Source: Amnibacterium kyonggiense (GTDB lineage: Bacteria > Actinomycetota > Actinomycetes > Actinomycetales > Microbacteriaceae). Taken from it: a DNA stretch of 64,000 nucleotides. The notes below the pieces were generated by a model. That model worked only from the letters and a program-made list of their open reading frames with translations. It made no database searches and had not been told where the DNA came from. The stretch lies in NCBI RefSeq assembly GCF_004364555.1, contig NZ_SOAM01000001.1:186001-250000 (forward strand). The letters are read 5' to 3'. Both the position numbers and the translations under genes were made by a program. Positions 48,301 to 57,208 of the stretch are shown here, piece after piece (within the stretch, counting starts at the first letter, position 1; every line of letters starts with the position of its first letter).

Positions 48301-48564
48301 TCGTCAAGGGTGGGGCGATCCTGGCGCGGCGGAATCGTCCCGGACCGCTGGATCGGGCGACGCCCACCAGGCGCGGGACCCAGGCGATCAGGTCGCGTGC
48401 GCGGCTCTCCCGGAGCACGTTGGCGGCGCCCGCTCGTGCAGTCTCCCGGCGGCGACTCCGGCTTGTTCCACCGGTCGCGCGACCTGATCTCGCCCGTCGA
48501 GCATCGAGGCAACCCACGCGCATCAGCGGATCGGAGGCACTCATCGAGGCTCCGACCTCGGCAT

Positions 48565-48777
48565 TCAGCCCACCTCGACGAACTCGCCGCGCACCTCGAC
48601 CTCATCGCCGTGGGTCAGCTGTCTGCCACGCCGGCGTTCAACTTCTCCATTCACACGCACCTGGCCGTTGGTGATTGCCTGCCGGGCGTCCGCACCCTGG
48701 TCGATCAGGTCGGCGAGCTTCAGAAACTGCCCTAGCCGGATGGAGTCGTCTCGGATCGAAACGGTTCGCCTGCTCAC
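48565..48777 (-). CDS. Small S4-domain RNA-binding protein
   Basis: This complete 70-residue protein (MSRRTVSIRDDSIRLGQFLKLADLIDQGADARQAITNGQVRVNGEVERRRGRQLTHGDEVEVRGEFVEVG) consists of a single S4 fold, as in YbcJ-type proteins. The IRLGQFLKLADLIDQGADARQAI helix pair and the GQVRVNGE turn are characteristic. It should bind structured RNA or ribosomal subunits. It is intact although surrounded by decayed DNA, which suggests selection keeps it or that it is original chromosome. Confidence 0.88.
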   Translation of the reverse strand: MSRRTVSIRDDSIRLGQFLKLADLIDQGADARQAITNGQVRVNGEVERRRGRQLTHGDEVEVRGEFVEVG

Positions 48778-49269
48778 GATTTCTCACGCATGTCTGGCAT
48801 TCTCCAGCACTCCTTGATCAACGCTGTCACGAAGAAGCCTCGAAGACCGTTGAGCTTCCCGTTCTTCGCGTATTGGGCCGAACCGAACCGCGACAGCACG
48901 ATTCGAATTCGCGGGTTTTCAGGAGTAAGTGCGGGATCTCGCTCGATCGCAGGAGTTGTTTGACCAGGTCTTCCTCGTTCTCGCTCGATCACAGGAATAC
49001 CTCAGAGATCGCGCTCAATCTGCGGGGGAAGTGCGGGATATGGATCGAGCGCGCCCCATCGAGAGCCTTGCCTGTGCTCATCACCAAGACCGGTCTGTTG
49101 CCGAACCCATCGGTGCAGGCCAGGGCGGCTCTCGAGGGATCTTGGGCATCTCGGCGCGCGGAGACATTGTGGCGATGCGACGTGTGATCGGCGACGGCGG
49201 CTGGTACTTCCTGATCGCACACATCGCGACGCTGCCCGAGCATCAGGCGCCAGCAACCTGCGGGTGGGG
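48778..49269. other. Low-density region with short repeats, no convincing gene
   Basis: About 490 bases, lower in GC than the rest. The words AAGTGCGGGAT (about 48928 and 49029) and CTCGCTCGATC (about 48942 and 48978) are repeated between 48920 and 49050. Open frames here lack codon bias and recognisable motifs. I see decayed or non-coding island DNA. Confidence 0.45.
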
Positions 49270-49494
49270 TCACTGGCGGCTGCGATTGAAGGCGCCGCAG
49301 TCCGGGCACTGAAACAGTCGCCCCGAGACCTCGATAACCGAGGTCATGCCTTCACAGATCGCGAACCCGCATCGCCAGCAGGTGAAGTCGATGTCTCCAT
49401 CTCCGATCAGGATCGGCATGAGGCCGCCAGCGGAGGTCAGCACCACGTTCGAGCGCCTGGGACGAGTGATCAGCGGCAGAAGGGACACGCGCAT
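49270..49494 (-). CDS. Small zinc-ribbon protein (74 aa)
   Basis: ATG 49494 gives MRVSLLPLITRPRRSNVVLTSAGGLMPILIGDGDIDFTCWRCGFAICEGMTSVIEVSGRLFQCPDCGAFNRSRQ. A TTG nine codons upstream could also start it. Two knuckles, CWRC and CPDC, separated by about 25 residues with beta-strand sequence between them, form a zinc ribbon. The function is unknown; similar small proteins bind nucleic acid or serve as subunits. Its composition is less GC-biased than the chromosome genes, as expected in the island. Confidence 0.65.
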   Translation of the reverse strand: MRVSLLPLITRPRRSNVVLTSAGGLMPILIGDGDIDFTCWRCGFAICEGMTSVIEVSGRLFQCPDCGAFNRSRQ

Positions 49495-49897
49495 GGGGGG
49501 AGCGTGTGCGCAGTCGTCCAAGATGCGTCCAAGGACGAACTCCTTCCGCCAATCACCTCTTCCTTGGTCTCGCGTCGATCACTCGCCGGTCCGGAGACAC
49601 GTGCGTCCGAACGAGAACCCGCGCGCGGCGAGAGGGTCACCTGACCGGATTCACCGGGCGACGGTAAGAATCGGCACAGCCGGCCTGCATCTGTGCCCCG
49701 TTCGGCATTGCGTCGCGGGGCGACGCCGGGTGGCGCCCATCGTCAAGCCTTCCGTCAACGCGGTCTGAGCCGTTTCGGTCTGGACGCAGGGCGCGTTGCG
49801 GTCGTACCGAACTCGGGTCTGCTCCGAGCCTGAACGGTGATTCGCGCGACGTTCCTTCTTGGTGGTTCCTTCGTCGTGCGAGGCAACCGTGTGCTGC
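49495..49897. other. Intergenic island DNA, nothing recognised
   Basis: Roughly 400 bases between the zinc-ribbon gene and the glycosyltransferase, of mixed composition. It should contain the promoter of the glycosyltransferase. I see no clear coding frame, palindrome or RNA fold. Confidence 0.4.
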
Positions 49898-50734
49898 ATG
49901 TCAGCATCTGCACCGGCCAGCCGGCCTCCAAGGGCCCAGGCGGGCACGCTGATCGTGATCCCCACCTACAACGAGCTCGAGAACCTGCCGATGGCGGTGA
50001 CCGCGGTGCTCGAGGCGCTGCCTGACAGCCATGTGCTCGTCGTCGACGATTCGAGTCCCGACGGCACGGGTGCCCTCGCAGATGTCATGGCGGCGCGCGA
50101 AGCCCGAGTCCATGTCCTGCACCGGAGCGTGAAGGACGGACTCGGCGGGGCCTATCTCGCGGGCTTCGCCTGGGCGTTGGACCGCGGCTACGCCTTCATC
50201 GGCGAGTTCGACGCGGACGGCTCCCACCCGGCCGCAGCACTGCCGCTCATGCAGGACGTCATCCGGCGCACCGACGGAGCCGCATTGGTGATCGGCTCAC
50301 GATGGGTCATAGGCGGCACGGTCGTGGACTGGCCCCTTGCTCGACAGCTGCTGAGCCGAGGTGGCAACACCTACGCGAGGGTCGCACTCGCTCTGCCGGT
50401 GCACGATGTGACGGCCGGATTCCGGCTCTACCGGGCTGAAGCGCTCCGCGTCATGGATCTCGGCTCCGTCAGGTCGAAGGGGTACTGCTTCCAGATCGAC
50501 CTCACCGTGCGGCTGCTGGCCGCAGGCGGCCGGATCACCGAGCTCCCGATCGAGTTCCGAGAGCGTCGGTACGGGACGTCCAAGATGAGCCGAGCGGTCG
50601 TCGTCGAGGCGATGGCGCTGGTCACGGTCTGGGGAATCGCACGGGTCCTCGGCCGGCCAAGACGCTGGACCGCCGCACGGCTCGGATCCCCGGTCGTGCG
50701 ACCGTGGACCGGGTCCGACCTCACTCGTCGTTGA
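49898..50734 (+). CDS. Polyprenol-phosphate mannosyltransferase-like GT2
   Basis: This 278-residue protein starts at ATG 49898 (MSASAPASRPP). The GT2 fold begins TLIVIPTYNELENLPMAVTAVLEALPDSHVLVVDDSSPDGTGALADVMA. The metal-binding FIGEFDADGSHPAAALPLM follows, then VIGSRWVIGGTVVDWPLARQLLSRGGNTYARVALALPVHDVTAGFRLYRAEAL and ELPIEFRERRYGTSKM. These match dolichol/polyprenol-phosphate mannose synthases (Ppm1/Dpm1), which make the lipid-linked sugar donor. No transmembrane domain is attached. It is immediately followed by a polytopic membrane glycosyltransferase-like gene, its likely user. Confidence 0.9.
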   Translation: MSASAPASRPPRAQAGTLIVIPTYNELENLPMAVTAVLEALPDSHVLVVDDSSPDGTGALADVMAAREARVHVLHRSVKDGLGGAYLAGFAWALDRGYAFIGEFDADGSHPAAALPLMQDVIRRTDGAALVIGSRWVIGGTVVDWPLARQLLSRGGNTYARVALALPVHDVTAGFRLYRAEALRVMDLGSVRSKGYCFQIDLTVRLLAAGGRITELPIEFRERRYGTSKMSRAVVVEAMALVTVWGIARVLGRPRRWTAARLGSPVVRPWTGSDLTRR

Positions 50735-50736
50735 TC

Positions 50737-52269
50737 ATGCGGTCGCCCTCAGTGGGGGCCGAGGCCGCTCCAAGTGCGCCGAGTACCGTGTCGCGGCCGC
50801 CCCGGCCTCGCACCGCCGAGTCCCGGTTCCGCTTCTCCGCGGCGCTGATCGGGATCGGCGTCCTCGCGTACGCCGTCCGGCTGTCGATCATGCTCCGCGG
50901 TGGCGGGCTGCACGGGCTCGGTGGATACGACGACGGCGTCTATTACGCGGCCGCTGATGCGCTCGTCCACGGCCGGATCCCGTACCGCGACTTCCTCCTG
51001 ATCCAGCCGCCGCTGATCGTCGTCGTGACCGCACCGTTCGCCGCGCTCGGCGGGCTGATCTCCGACCCGGCCGGCTTCGCGCTCGCCCGGCTGGTCTTCA
51101 TCGGTGTCGGCGCGATGAACGCCGTGCTCACCGGGTGGATCCTGCGTCGCTTCGGGCGCGTGGCCGTGCTCGTCGGGGGAGTCGGCTACGCGGTCTTCTA
51201 CCCCGCCGTCTACGCGGAGCGGTCGGTGCTGCTCGAGCCGCTCGGCACGCTGGGCATCCTGGTCGCGCTGCTCCTGCTGCAGCGGGCATCGACGCAGCCG
51301 CAGCTCGCGATCCTCGCCGGCATCGCAGCGGGGCTCGGAGTCGGAGCGAAGATCTGGTACATCGTCCTGAGCCTGCTGCTGCTCGCGACCGCCGCGCGAC
51401 TGCGTCTCCGCTACCTCGTCGGACTCGCGGTCGGTGGCTGCGGGATCTACCTGCCGTTCCTTCTCCTCGCCCCGCAGCGCATGCTGCAGGATGTGGTCCT
51501 CGACCAGCTGGGACGCCCGAGCGCGAACTCCGCCGATACGGGGCGGCGCATTCAGGAGATCCTCGGTGCCCATTCCACGCTCGGGGTTGCACCCGATGTG
51601 ATCGCTCCGGTCCTCGGCGTGCTGGCGATCGCCTCGATCATCGCGGCTCTCCTCACGCCCGGTGCGCGCACGTTCGGCGTCCTCGCGATCGGCGCGCTCG
51701 CGGTGCTGCTGCTCGCTCCGTCCTGGTTCCCGCACTACAGCGCCCTGACGGCCCCGCCGCTCATGCTCTGCGCGGGCGTCGGCGCTGCGCGCGCCGCGGC
51801 GTCGCTGCCGCATGGCCGGCCGCGGTGGGTGCTCGCCGCCCTTCTCGTCATCGGCATCCTCGGCGCGAACGAAGCGAATGATCGCCATCCAGTCGGAGTG
51901 CGAACGCCCGCAGGGGTGTCCACCGCAGCAGCGGTCGTGCGCGGGTGTGTCACCGCGGACGATCCGGGCGCACTGATCGAGATGAACGTCCTCAGCCGGG
52001 ACTTGCGGGACACGTCCTGTGCTGTGTGGCCGGATGTCACGGGATGGACGTACGACCCTCGGGACTACCTCGGCGGCAAGCGCGACGAGGTCGCTCGCCG
52101 CTTGAACCCGAGGTGGCAGCACGATGTCATGGCCTTCCTGGAATCGGGCGACGCCACTATCCGGCTACGCCGCGCGACCGGGCTCAGCACGGACTCGAAG
52201 CGCGCCATCGACTCCGGTGCGATCCTCTTCCGCGACCACCGGTTCGTCGTGCACACTACGCACGGCTGA
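50737..52269 (+). CDS. Polytopic membrane glycosyltransferase-like protein (GT-C fold)
   Basis: This 510-residue protein starts at ATG 50737, two bases after the GT2 stop, so they are translationally linked. About ten hydrophobic helices are followed by a soluble C-terminal domain of about 130 residues. The first extracytoplasmic loop carries GGYDDGVYYAAADALVHGRIPYRDFLLIQPPL, the acidic loop (DDG, then YRDF) seen in GT39/GT83/GT87-type polyprenyl-phosphate-sugar transferases. It probably takes the sugar from the GT2 product and adds it to an exported protein, lipid or glycan. The acceptor is unknown. Confidence 0.78.
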   Translation: MRSPSVGAEAAPSAPSTVSRPPRPRTAESRFRFSAALIGIGVLAYAVRLSIMLRGGGLHGLGGYDDGVYYAAADALVHGRIPYRDFLLIQPPLIVVVTAPFAALGGLISDPAGFALARLVFIGVGAMNAVLTGWILRRFGRVAVLVGGVGYAVFYPAVYAERSVLLEPLGTLGILVALLLLQRASTQPQLAILAGIAAGLGVGAKIWYIVLSLLLLATAARLRLRYLVGLAVGGCGIYLPFLLLAPQRMLQDVVLDQLGRPSANSADTGRRIQEILGAHSTLGVAPDVIAPVLGVLAIASIIAALLTPGARTFGVLAIGALAVLLLAPSWFPHYSALTAPPLMLCAGVGAARAAASLPHGRPRWVLAALLVIGILGANEANDRHPVGVRTPAGVSTAAAVVRGCVTADDPGALIEMNVLSRDLRDTSCAVWPDVTGWTYDPRDYLGGKRDEVARRLNPRWQHDVMAFLESGDATIRLRRATGLSTDSKRAIDSGAILFRDHRFVVHTTHG

Positions 52270-52325
52270 GCGAGAGACCGAGGTCCGTTCGGCGGGATCC
52301 ATCTGTCGAAGCGCTCTCGTCGCGG

Positions 52326-52475
52326 TCAGCGCACCCCTCGGACAGCGAAGCCGATCAGCATCGCGCCGACGACGATAAGCAGCATCGCCGTGGTCAGCAG
52401 GCCGAGGTTCGAGTCGATCATCGCGATCGACTCTCCCGCGAACTCCTGGTCGAACGAAGTCCCAATTCGCGTCAC
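52326..52475 (-). CDS. Possible single-span membrane microprotein (49 aa)
   Basis: The minus strand from GTG 52475 encodes VTRIGTSFDQEFAGESIAMIDSNLGLLTTAMLLIVVGAMLIGFAVRGVR. It has a polar start, one clear transmembrane helix (LLTTAMLLIVVGAMLIGFAV) and a basic end, so it would be an N-out or tail-anchored small protein. No ribosome binding site is evident and I recognise no family. It occupies part of the 410-base gap before the COG4705-like gene. Confidence 0.35.
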   Translation of the reverse strand: MTRIGTSFDQEFAGESIAMIDSNLGLLTTAMLLIVVGAMLIGFAVRGVR

Positions 52476-52680
52476 CGTCGAACGATCCAGTCTGTGCCCC
52501 TCGAGTACGTCGAAGTCGGGACGTCAGGACCCTCAGACCCTCCGGTCAGGGCATCGGAGAACGCACCGGTCATCGTTAGCCGACTGCTGGCGATTCGCTG
52601 GCTCATCACACCGGATCTGCGGCGTTGCGAGTCTTAGTGATTGCTGGGTGCGGATGGTCGAGCGTCATCTCGTGACTTCG

Positions 52681-53550
52681 ATGACTGCCCGCCAGATGCT
52701 CAACAAGGTGCCTGAGGTCACCGTCTACTTCTGGATCATCAAGGTGCTGTGCACCACGATCGGCGAGACCATGTCCGACAACTTGATGGGCATGTTCGCG
52801 GTCGGCGGTGATAACGCCTCGCCGGATCAGCTGCAGATCGCCCTGTACAAGGTCGCAGCGGTCACCGTCGTGGTGCTCGCGATCCTCCTGACCATCCAGT
52901 TCCGGCTTCGCCGTTACGTGGCCGTCGTGTACTGGGCGAACATCGTCGTCATCAGCGTGCTCGGGACGCAGATCACCGACATGTTCGAGGGCCAGGGGGA
53001 CGTGCCGAACAACATGGTCGCGATCACCGTGGTGTCGGTGTCGCTGCTGGCGCTGGTGTTCCTGACCTGGTGGCTCGTGGAACGGACGCTGTCGATGCAC
53101 TCGATCCGCACGCGACGCCGGGAAGCCTTCTACTGGCTGGCCATCCTCACCACCTTCGCCACCGGTACCGCCGTCGGTGACCTGATCGCCGAGCAGTTCT
53201 CGCTCGGCTACCTCACGACGCTGCTGGTGTTCCTCGCCGTGATCGCCGTGATCGCCGCAGTGTGGAAGCTGACGCCGATCAACGGGGTCCTGGCGTTCTG
53301 GGCGGCGTACGTGATGACACGGCCGCTGGGCGCCTCGACGGGTGACTGGCTCTCGCAGCAGGACAACCAGGGGCTGGGCCTCGAGACCACCAGCTGGCTG
53401 TTCCTCGCCGTCATCGTGGTGCTCGTGATCTATCTGCAGATCCGGAAGCCCGACGTCACCGCCGTCACGGTCACCGACGGGGACGAGGTGCGCCGAAGCG
53501 GAGCGACGCGTCGCACTGCGGCGACGCCGGACATCGACGCCAGCCTCTGA
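52681..53550 (+). CDS. COG4705-like uncharacterised membrane protein (first copy)
   Basis: This 289-residue protein has about seven or eight helices. ATG 52681 is taken; in-frame ATG 52654 is also possible. Its start KVPEVTVYFWIIKVLCTTIGETMSDNL and the later TRRREAFYWLAILTTFATGTAVGDLIAEQFSLGYL and AFWAAYVMTRPLGASTGDWL are shared almost motif-for-motif with the protein at 56289-57080. The family is known only as an uncharacterised membrane-anchored protein. Repeated G-E/D-T/W-x-S-D-type turns suggest an internal duplication. The charged tail ends in Asp-rich residues. Confidence 0.8.
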   Translation: MTARQMLNKVPEVTVYFWIIKVLCTTIGETMSDNLMGMFAVGGDNASPDQLQIALYKVAAVTVVVLAILLTIQFRLRRYVAVVYWANIVVISVLGTQITDMFEGQGDVPNNMVAITVVSVSLLALVFLTWWLVERTLSMHSIRTRRREAFYWLAILTTFATGTAVGDLIAEQFSLGYLTTLLVFLAVIAVIAAVWKLTPINGVLAFWAAYVMTRPLGASTGDWLSQQDNQGLGLETTSWLFLAVIVVLVIYLQIRKPDVTAVTVTDGDEVRRSGATRRTAATPDIDASL

Positions 53551-53577
53551 CGCCGGCAGCCTCGACGGGCCGCGCTC

Positions 53578-54231
53578 ATGCGAACACCGCTGCTGCCCGT
53601 CGAGGCCCGCTCCCGATGCGATTCGAGATCGGATCCGCGTCCGCCGAACGGTGTTGATCGTGCGCAGCCCCTCGGCAATCGGTCGCGTCGGGTTCGCGTC
53701 GTGGCCGCGGCAGGCGCCGCGCTCCTGGTCGGAAGCCTGCTCTCCGCCTGCAGCCCGCTGAGCGACGGGCCCGCGATCTGCGCGGCCGACCAGTTGACGG
53801 CGACCGTGCACGGCGATCAGCACGACAACACCTCGATCTATCGCGTCGTCACGGTGCGCGACCAGGGACCGGCATGTCTGCTCCCGAAGCAGTCGACCGT
53901 CTCGATGACCGCTGCAGGACAGCGGCTCGGTCGGCCCGGCTCCTACGACCCGTATGGGTCCGGGGGTTCGGATGCCACCGGTCAGCAGCGACCTAAGCGC
54001 GCGATCGCACTGCCTCACCGGGGCACGGCATCGATGTCCGTCATCATCGCCCTCGCCGACTCGACCCGCTGCGATCGCGATCCCGTGGACGCGCTTCACG
54101 TCCAATTAAGCGGTTCCGCTGCGATCTCCGCGGCCGTGCCCCCGCACGACCGGCCCCACTCGTTGATCTGCGATCAACGGTCGAGCTCCGTAATGAGCTT
54201 CGGCCGATGGGTTCCGGGAGCCGGCGCCTGA
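53578..54231 (+). CDS. Secreted lipoprotein, DUF4232-like
   Basis: This 217-residue protein (ATG 53578) has a long polar N-terminus of about 40 residues, then the hydrophobic segment VRVVAAAGAALLVGSLLSAC with a lipobox Leu-Ser-Ala-Cys. A shorter start at GTG 53701 is possible. The mature part (ICAADQLTATVHGDQHDNTSIYRVVTVRDQGPACLLPKQSTVSM...) has the beta-rich layout and cysteines of DUF4232 domains. It is predicted to be anchored on the outer face of the membrane. It lies between the COG4705-like protein and the two-component system, same strand. Confidence 0.65.
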   Translation: MRTPLLPVEARSRCDSRSDPRPPNGVDRAQPLGNRSRRVRVVAAAGAALLVGSLLSACSPLSDGPAICAADQLTATVHGDQHDNTSIYRVVTVRDQGPACLLPKQSTVSMTAAGQRLGRPGSYDPYGSGGSDATGQQRPKRAIALPHRGTASMSVIIALADSTRCDRDPVDALHVQLSGSAAISAAVPPHDRPHSLICDQRSSSVMSFGRWVPGAGA

Positions 54232-54406
54232 GGCCATCGCGCACTCGAGCTCGCTCGCGCTGACTCGACGCCCGACGCGGACCCCAGCGATGTCCGGACT
54301 CAACGGTGAGGACGGGCGCCTACCCTGAGAATCCCGCTCTGCCGGGCGGGCTTGAACCGCCAGAATTCTTCGTTCTTCCTGGGCGGACGCCTGCGACGCT
54401 CGGGCA

Positions 54407-55099
54407 ATGCCGCACGACGCATCGACGACGCCTCCGTCGACGATCCGGCCTCCGCTGCTCGTGGTCGAGGACGACCTCCAGCTCGGCCCGCTGATGGCGG
54501 AGATCCTCGCGGACGAGTACACCGTGACGCTCGCCCAGGACGGTCCCGCGGGACTGGAAGCCGGACGACGCGGCGACTTCGCGGTGGTCCTGCTCGACCG
54601 GCGACTCCCCGGCATGGACGGAGTCGAGGTGGTCCGGCAGCTGCGAGACGCCGGTGTCAGGACACCGGTGCTCATGCTCACGGCGCTCGGTGCGGTACCC
54701 GATCGGGTCGACGGGCTCGACGCCGGTGCCGACGACTACCTGACCAAGCCATTCGACTTCGCGGAACTCGCGGCGCGCATCCGAGCGCTTCGCCGGGTGC
54801 ACGGGCAGGGCGAGGAGAAGCTGTTCATCGGCGACTGGGAGTTCCGGCCCTCGAGCCGGCTCATCAATTCGCCGTACGAGGGGCGGAAGGTCCTGACGGA
54901 GACCGAGGCGAATCTGCTCGTCCTCCTCGCGAGGCACCCGGACGAGACCCTTTCACGCGAGCGAATCCTGCGTGAGGTGTTCCCTGCGGGTGAGCGCGTC
55001 GGCACCGTCGACACGTACGTGCATTACGTCCGTCGAAAGACGGAGCACGACATCATCACGACCGTGCGGGGCCACGGGTACCGCCTGGGGGTGCTCTGA
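54407..55099 (+). CDS. OmpR/PhoB-type response regulator
   Basis: This 230-residue protein has a receiver domain at residues 16-125 with acidic pocket VVEDD, phosphoacceptor Asp in VVLLDRRLPGMDGVEVV, the conserved Thr in LMLTALG and Lys in DDYLTKPFDFAEL. The winged-helix DNA-binding domain covers residues about 135-230 (LTETEANLLVLLARHPDETLSRERILREVF...VDTYVHYVRRKTEHDIITTVRGHGYRLG). It is translationally coupled to the histidine kinase (TGATG overlap). Likely targets are the neighbouring membrane protein and ABC exporter genes. Confidence 0.95.
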   Translation: MPHDASTTPPSTIRPPLLVVEDDLQLGPLMAEILADEYTVTLAQDGPAGLEAGRRGDFAVVLLDRRLPGMDGVEVVRQLRDAGVRTPVLMLTALGAVPDRVDGLDAGADDYLTKPFDFAELAARIRALRRVHGQGEEKLFIGDWEFRPSSRLINSPYEGRKVLTETEANLLVLLARHPDETLSRERILREVFPAGERVGTVDTYVHYVRRKTEHDIITTVRGHGYRLGVL

Positions 55100-56076
55100 T
55101 GCCGCCGATGGACCCAGACGTCCTATCCGTGCGCCGAGCGGCTCGCCGCACCGCATGGCAGGTGGCCGCGGTCTCGACGGGACTCGTGGTCGGCATCGTC
55201 GGGCTGGCTGCGTTGTTCATCCTCGATCAGTCGCGTCCCTCCGAGCTGCTGGAGCGGCCGGTACCCGGAGAGTCGAAGATCTACATCGGCTCCACCGAGG
55301 TGCTGTCTGCCCTCGTCGTCCTGGGCGTTCTCGCCGTGATCGTGATCGGCTTCGCGAGCTGGGGCATCAGCCAACGAGCCGTCGAGCCGATCGGCCGCGC
55401 TCTGCGCATGCAACGTGCGTTCGTCGCCGACGCCAGCCATGAGCTGCGGACGCCGTTGGCGGTGCTCGACACCAGGGTGCAGCTGCTCGAGCGGCGGCTC
55501 GCTCGTGGGGAGCCGTACCAGGACACGCTGACGGCGGTTCGCGGCGACACCCGCACGATGATCGAGATCGTCACCGACCTCCTGCTCGCCGCAGAGGCCG
55601 AGGCGACGACGATCTCCGCGGCGAAGCAGCCTGAGACCGACCTGCGCCAAACGCTCGCGAGCGCCGTCGACGACCTGCGGGTTCTCGCTGAGAGCCGCGG
55701 CGTCCGCATCGAGTGCCGTGTCGCGGTGGAGGCCCGCGTGCGCATCTCCGACGTCAGGCTCCGCCGAGCCCTGGTCGTGCTCGTGGACAACGCGATCTGC
55801 CACGCGCCTGAGGGCAGCGCCGTGCACGTCGACGCCGGTGCCGAGCGAGGAGTCGCGGTGATCCGGGTCACCGACGCGGGTTCCGGGATCACGGGAGTTC
55901 ATGTCGAGCGCGTCTTCGAACGATTCGCGCACGGACCCGACACCGGCCGCCGCCGCGGGTTCGGCATCGGGCTCTCCCTGGTCCGCGACCTCGCTCGGCG
56001 TCACGGAGGGCGTGTCGCCGTCGAGTCCACCTCCGACGCCGGGACGACCATGCGGCTGGAGCTGCCCGTCTGCTGA
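55099..56076 (+). CDS. Sensor histidine kinase
   Basis: This 325-residue kinase has two transmembrane helices (residues about 20-43 and 70-92) around a short external loop of about 28 residues. There is no clear HAMP domain. The HisKA box is QRAFVADASHELRTPLAVLDTRVQLLERR with phosphoacceptor His, and the ATP-binding N box is ALVVLVDNAICHAPEGSAV. The G boxes are VTDAGSGI and GFGIGLSLVRDLARRHGG. The small sensor loop resembles intramembrane-sensing kinases that work with ABC exporters. Its likely partner is the regulator just upstream. Confidence 0.93.
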   Translation: MPPMDPDVLSVRRAARRTAWQVAAVSTGLVVGIVGLAALFILDQSRPSELLERPVPGESKIYIGSTEVLSALVVLGVLAVIVIGFASWGISQRAVEPIGRALRMQRAFVADASHELRTPLAVLDTRVQLLERRLARGEPYQDTLTAVRGDTRTMIEIVTDLLLAAEAEATTISAAKQPETDLRQTLASAVDDLRVLAESRGVRIECRVAVEARVRISDVRLRRALVVLVDNAICHAPEGSAVHVDAGAERGVAVIRVTDAGSGITGVHVERVFERFAHGPDTGRRRGFGIGLSLVRDLARRHGGRVAVESTSDAGTTMRLELPVC

Positions 56077-56288
56077 TGGCCGATCGGCGAAGCCGGTCGT
56101 GGTGCGAGGCGGGACCTCGACTGTCCATCGCGTTCGGCCGCCCGCCACCCCCGCCTGTTTCGGCATCCGCGCTCCGGCTGGAGGTCCGGCCCGTCGTCAA
56201 GCGGACGCAGGCCCGGGACATCGGCGCCAGCCTCCGCGGACCTGACGGACACGCGCGGAGACAGGCGCACGCTCCGTCCGAGAGCCAC

Positions 56289-57080
56289 CTAGTCGGTCTG
56301 CGCGCCTCCGCTGAGCAGCAGCGGGGATCGCGATCGAATGGCGAGTACCGCCACCGTCCCGATGAAGACCATCAGCAGGACGCCGCTTACGGGCCCCGCT
56401 CCGAGATCGAGGCCGCCACGCGCACCGGGGACCGCGAACCAGTCCGCGAACGATGCTCCCAATGGGCGGGTCATCACATACGCGGCCCAGAACGTGGCGA
56501 TCGCCGCTCGGCGGGTCACCAGGAAGATCAACCCGGGCACCGCGAACGCCACGAGGAAGAGGAACCCCGAGCCGAGGTAGCCGAGCCCGAGCGATGCGGC
56601 GGAGAAGTCGCCCGCAGCGGTTCCGAGAGCGAACGTCGCCATGACGGCCGCCCAGTAGAACCGCTCACGTCGACCGGTCGTGATCTCGTGCACCGAGAGT
56701 GTCCCCTCCGTGCGCCACCAGGTGATGAACACGACGGCCAGGGCGGCGGCGAACAGCGCCGTCGAGACCGCGTACGGCACCCCGATCCCGACATGCAGCA
56801 CATCGGCCGCCATGGTGCCGAACACGGAGACCATCAGCGCAGTCGTCCAGTACCTGGCCGGGTGATACGTGTGAGCCCGGAGCTGGATGATCAGCACGAG
56901 CAGCAGCAGCAGGAATGCCGCAGGAACGACCACCTCAGGAGCGAACGACTTCACGAGGAAGTCCGACGTCGTCTCGCCCATCCCGGTCGTGAGGATCTTC
57001 AGGGCCCAGAAGCCGGCACCGGGTTCGGCGACGCGATTCCCCGACCGGACTCGATCTCGGCTCGTTCGCACCGTGGTCAC
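56289..57080 (-). CDS. COG4705-like uncharacterised membrane protein (second copy)
   Basis: This 263-residue paralogue of the protein at 52681-53550 starts at GTG 57080. Matching motifs are ALKILTTGMGETTSDFLVKSF, GRRERFYWAAVMATFALGTAAGDFSAASLGLGYLGSG and TFWAAYVMTRPLGASFADWF. The two copies flank the lipoprotein and two-component genes and are convergent toward them. The family has no assigned function. The repeated T-x-x-x-E-T-x-S-D and G-T-A-x-G-D motifs in membrane segments suggest a channel or transporter built from an internal repeat. Confidence 0.8.
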   Translation of the reverse strand: MTTVRTSRDRVRSGNRVAEPGAGFWALKILTTGMGETTSDFLVKSFAPEVVVPAAFLLLLLVLIIQLRAHTYHPARYWTTALMVSVFGTMAADVLHVGIGVPYAVSTALFAAALAVVFITWWRTEGTLSVHEITTGRRERFYWAAVMATFALGTAAGDFSAASLGLGYLGSGFLFLVAFAVPGLIFLVTRRAAIATFWAAYVMTRPLGASFADWFAVPGARGGLDLGAGPVSGVLLMVFIGTVAVLAIRSRSPLLLSGGAQTD

Positions 57081-57208
57081 TCGAGCATGGTCGGGCAGCG
57101 GCGCAAAGAAACGGCGAAGACGTCGAGCTGCAGCCCTCCTTGCTCGCGGTACCCCCGTCCGCGCGTCGTCGCCGAGGGATCAGGAATCGGCCGAGCGATA
57201 GCCCCACG

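Noticed and set aside
48778-49309. Two overlapping opposite-strand ORFs of about 70-127 residues near 49 kb
   Set aside because: They cover short repeats, lack codon bias and encode no recognisable domain, so they were not called as genes.
54325-54375. tRNA-like T arm (minus strand GGCGG-TTCAAGC-CCGCC) near 54350
   Set aside because: The following seven bases do not form an acceptor sequence of any tRNA I recognise and there is no anticodon arm within range. It is probably a GC palindrome by chance.
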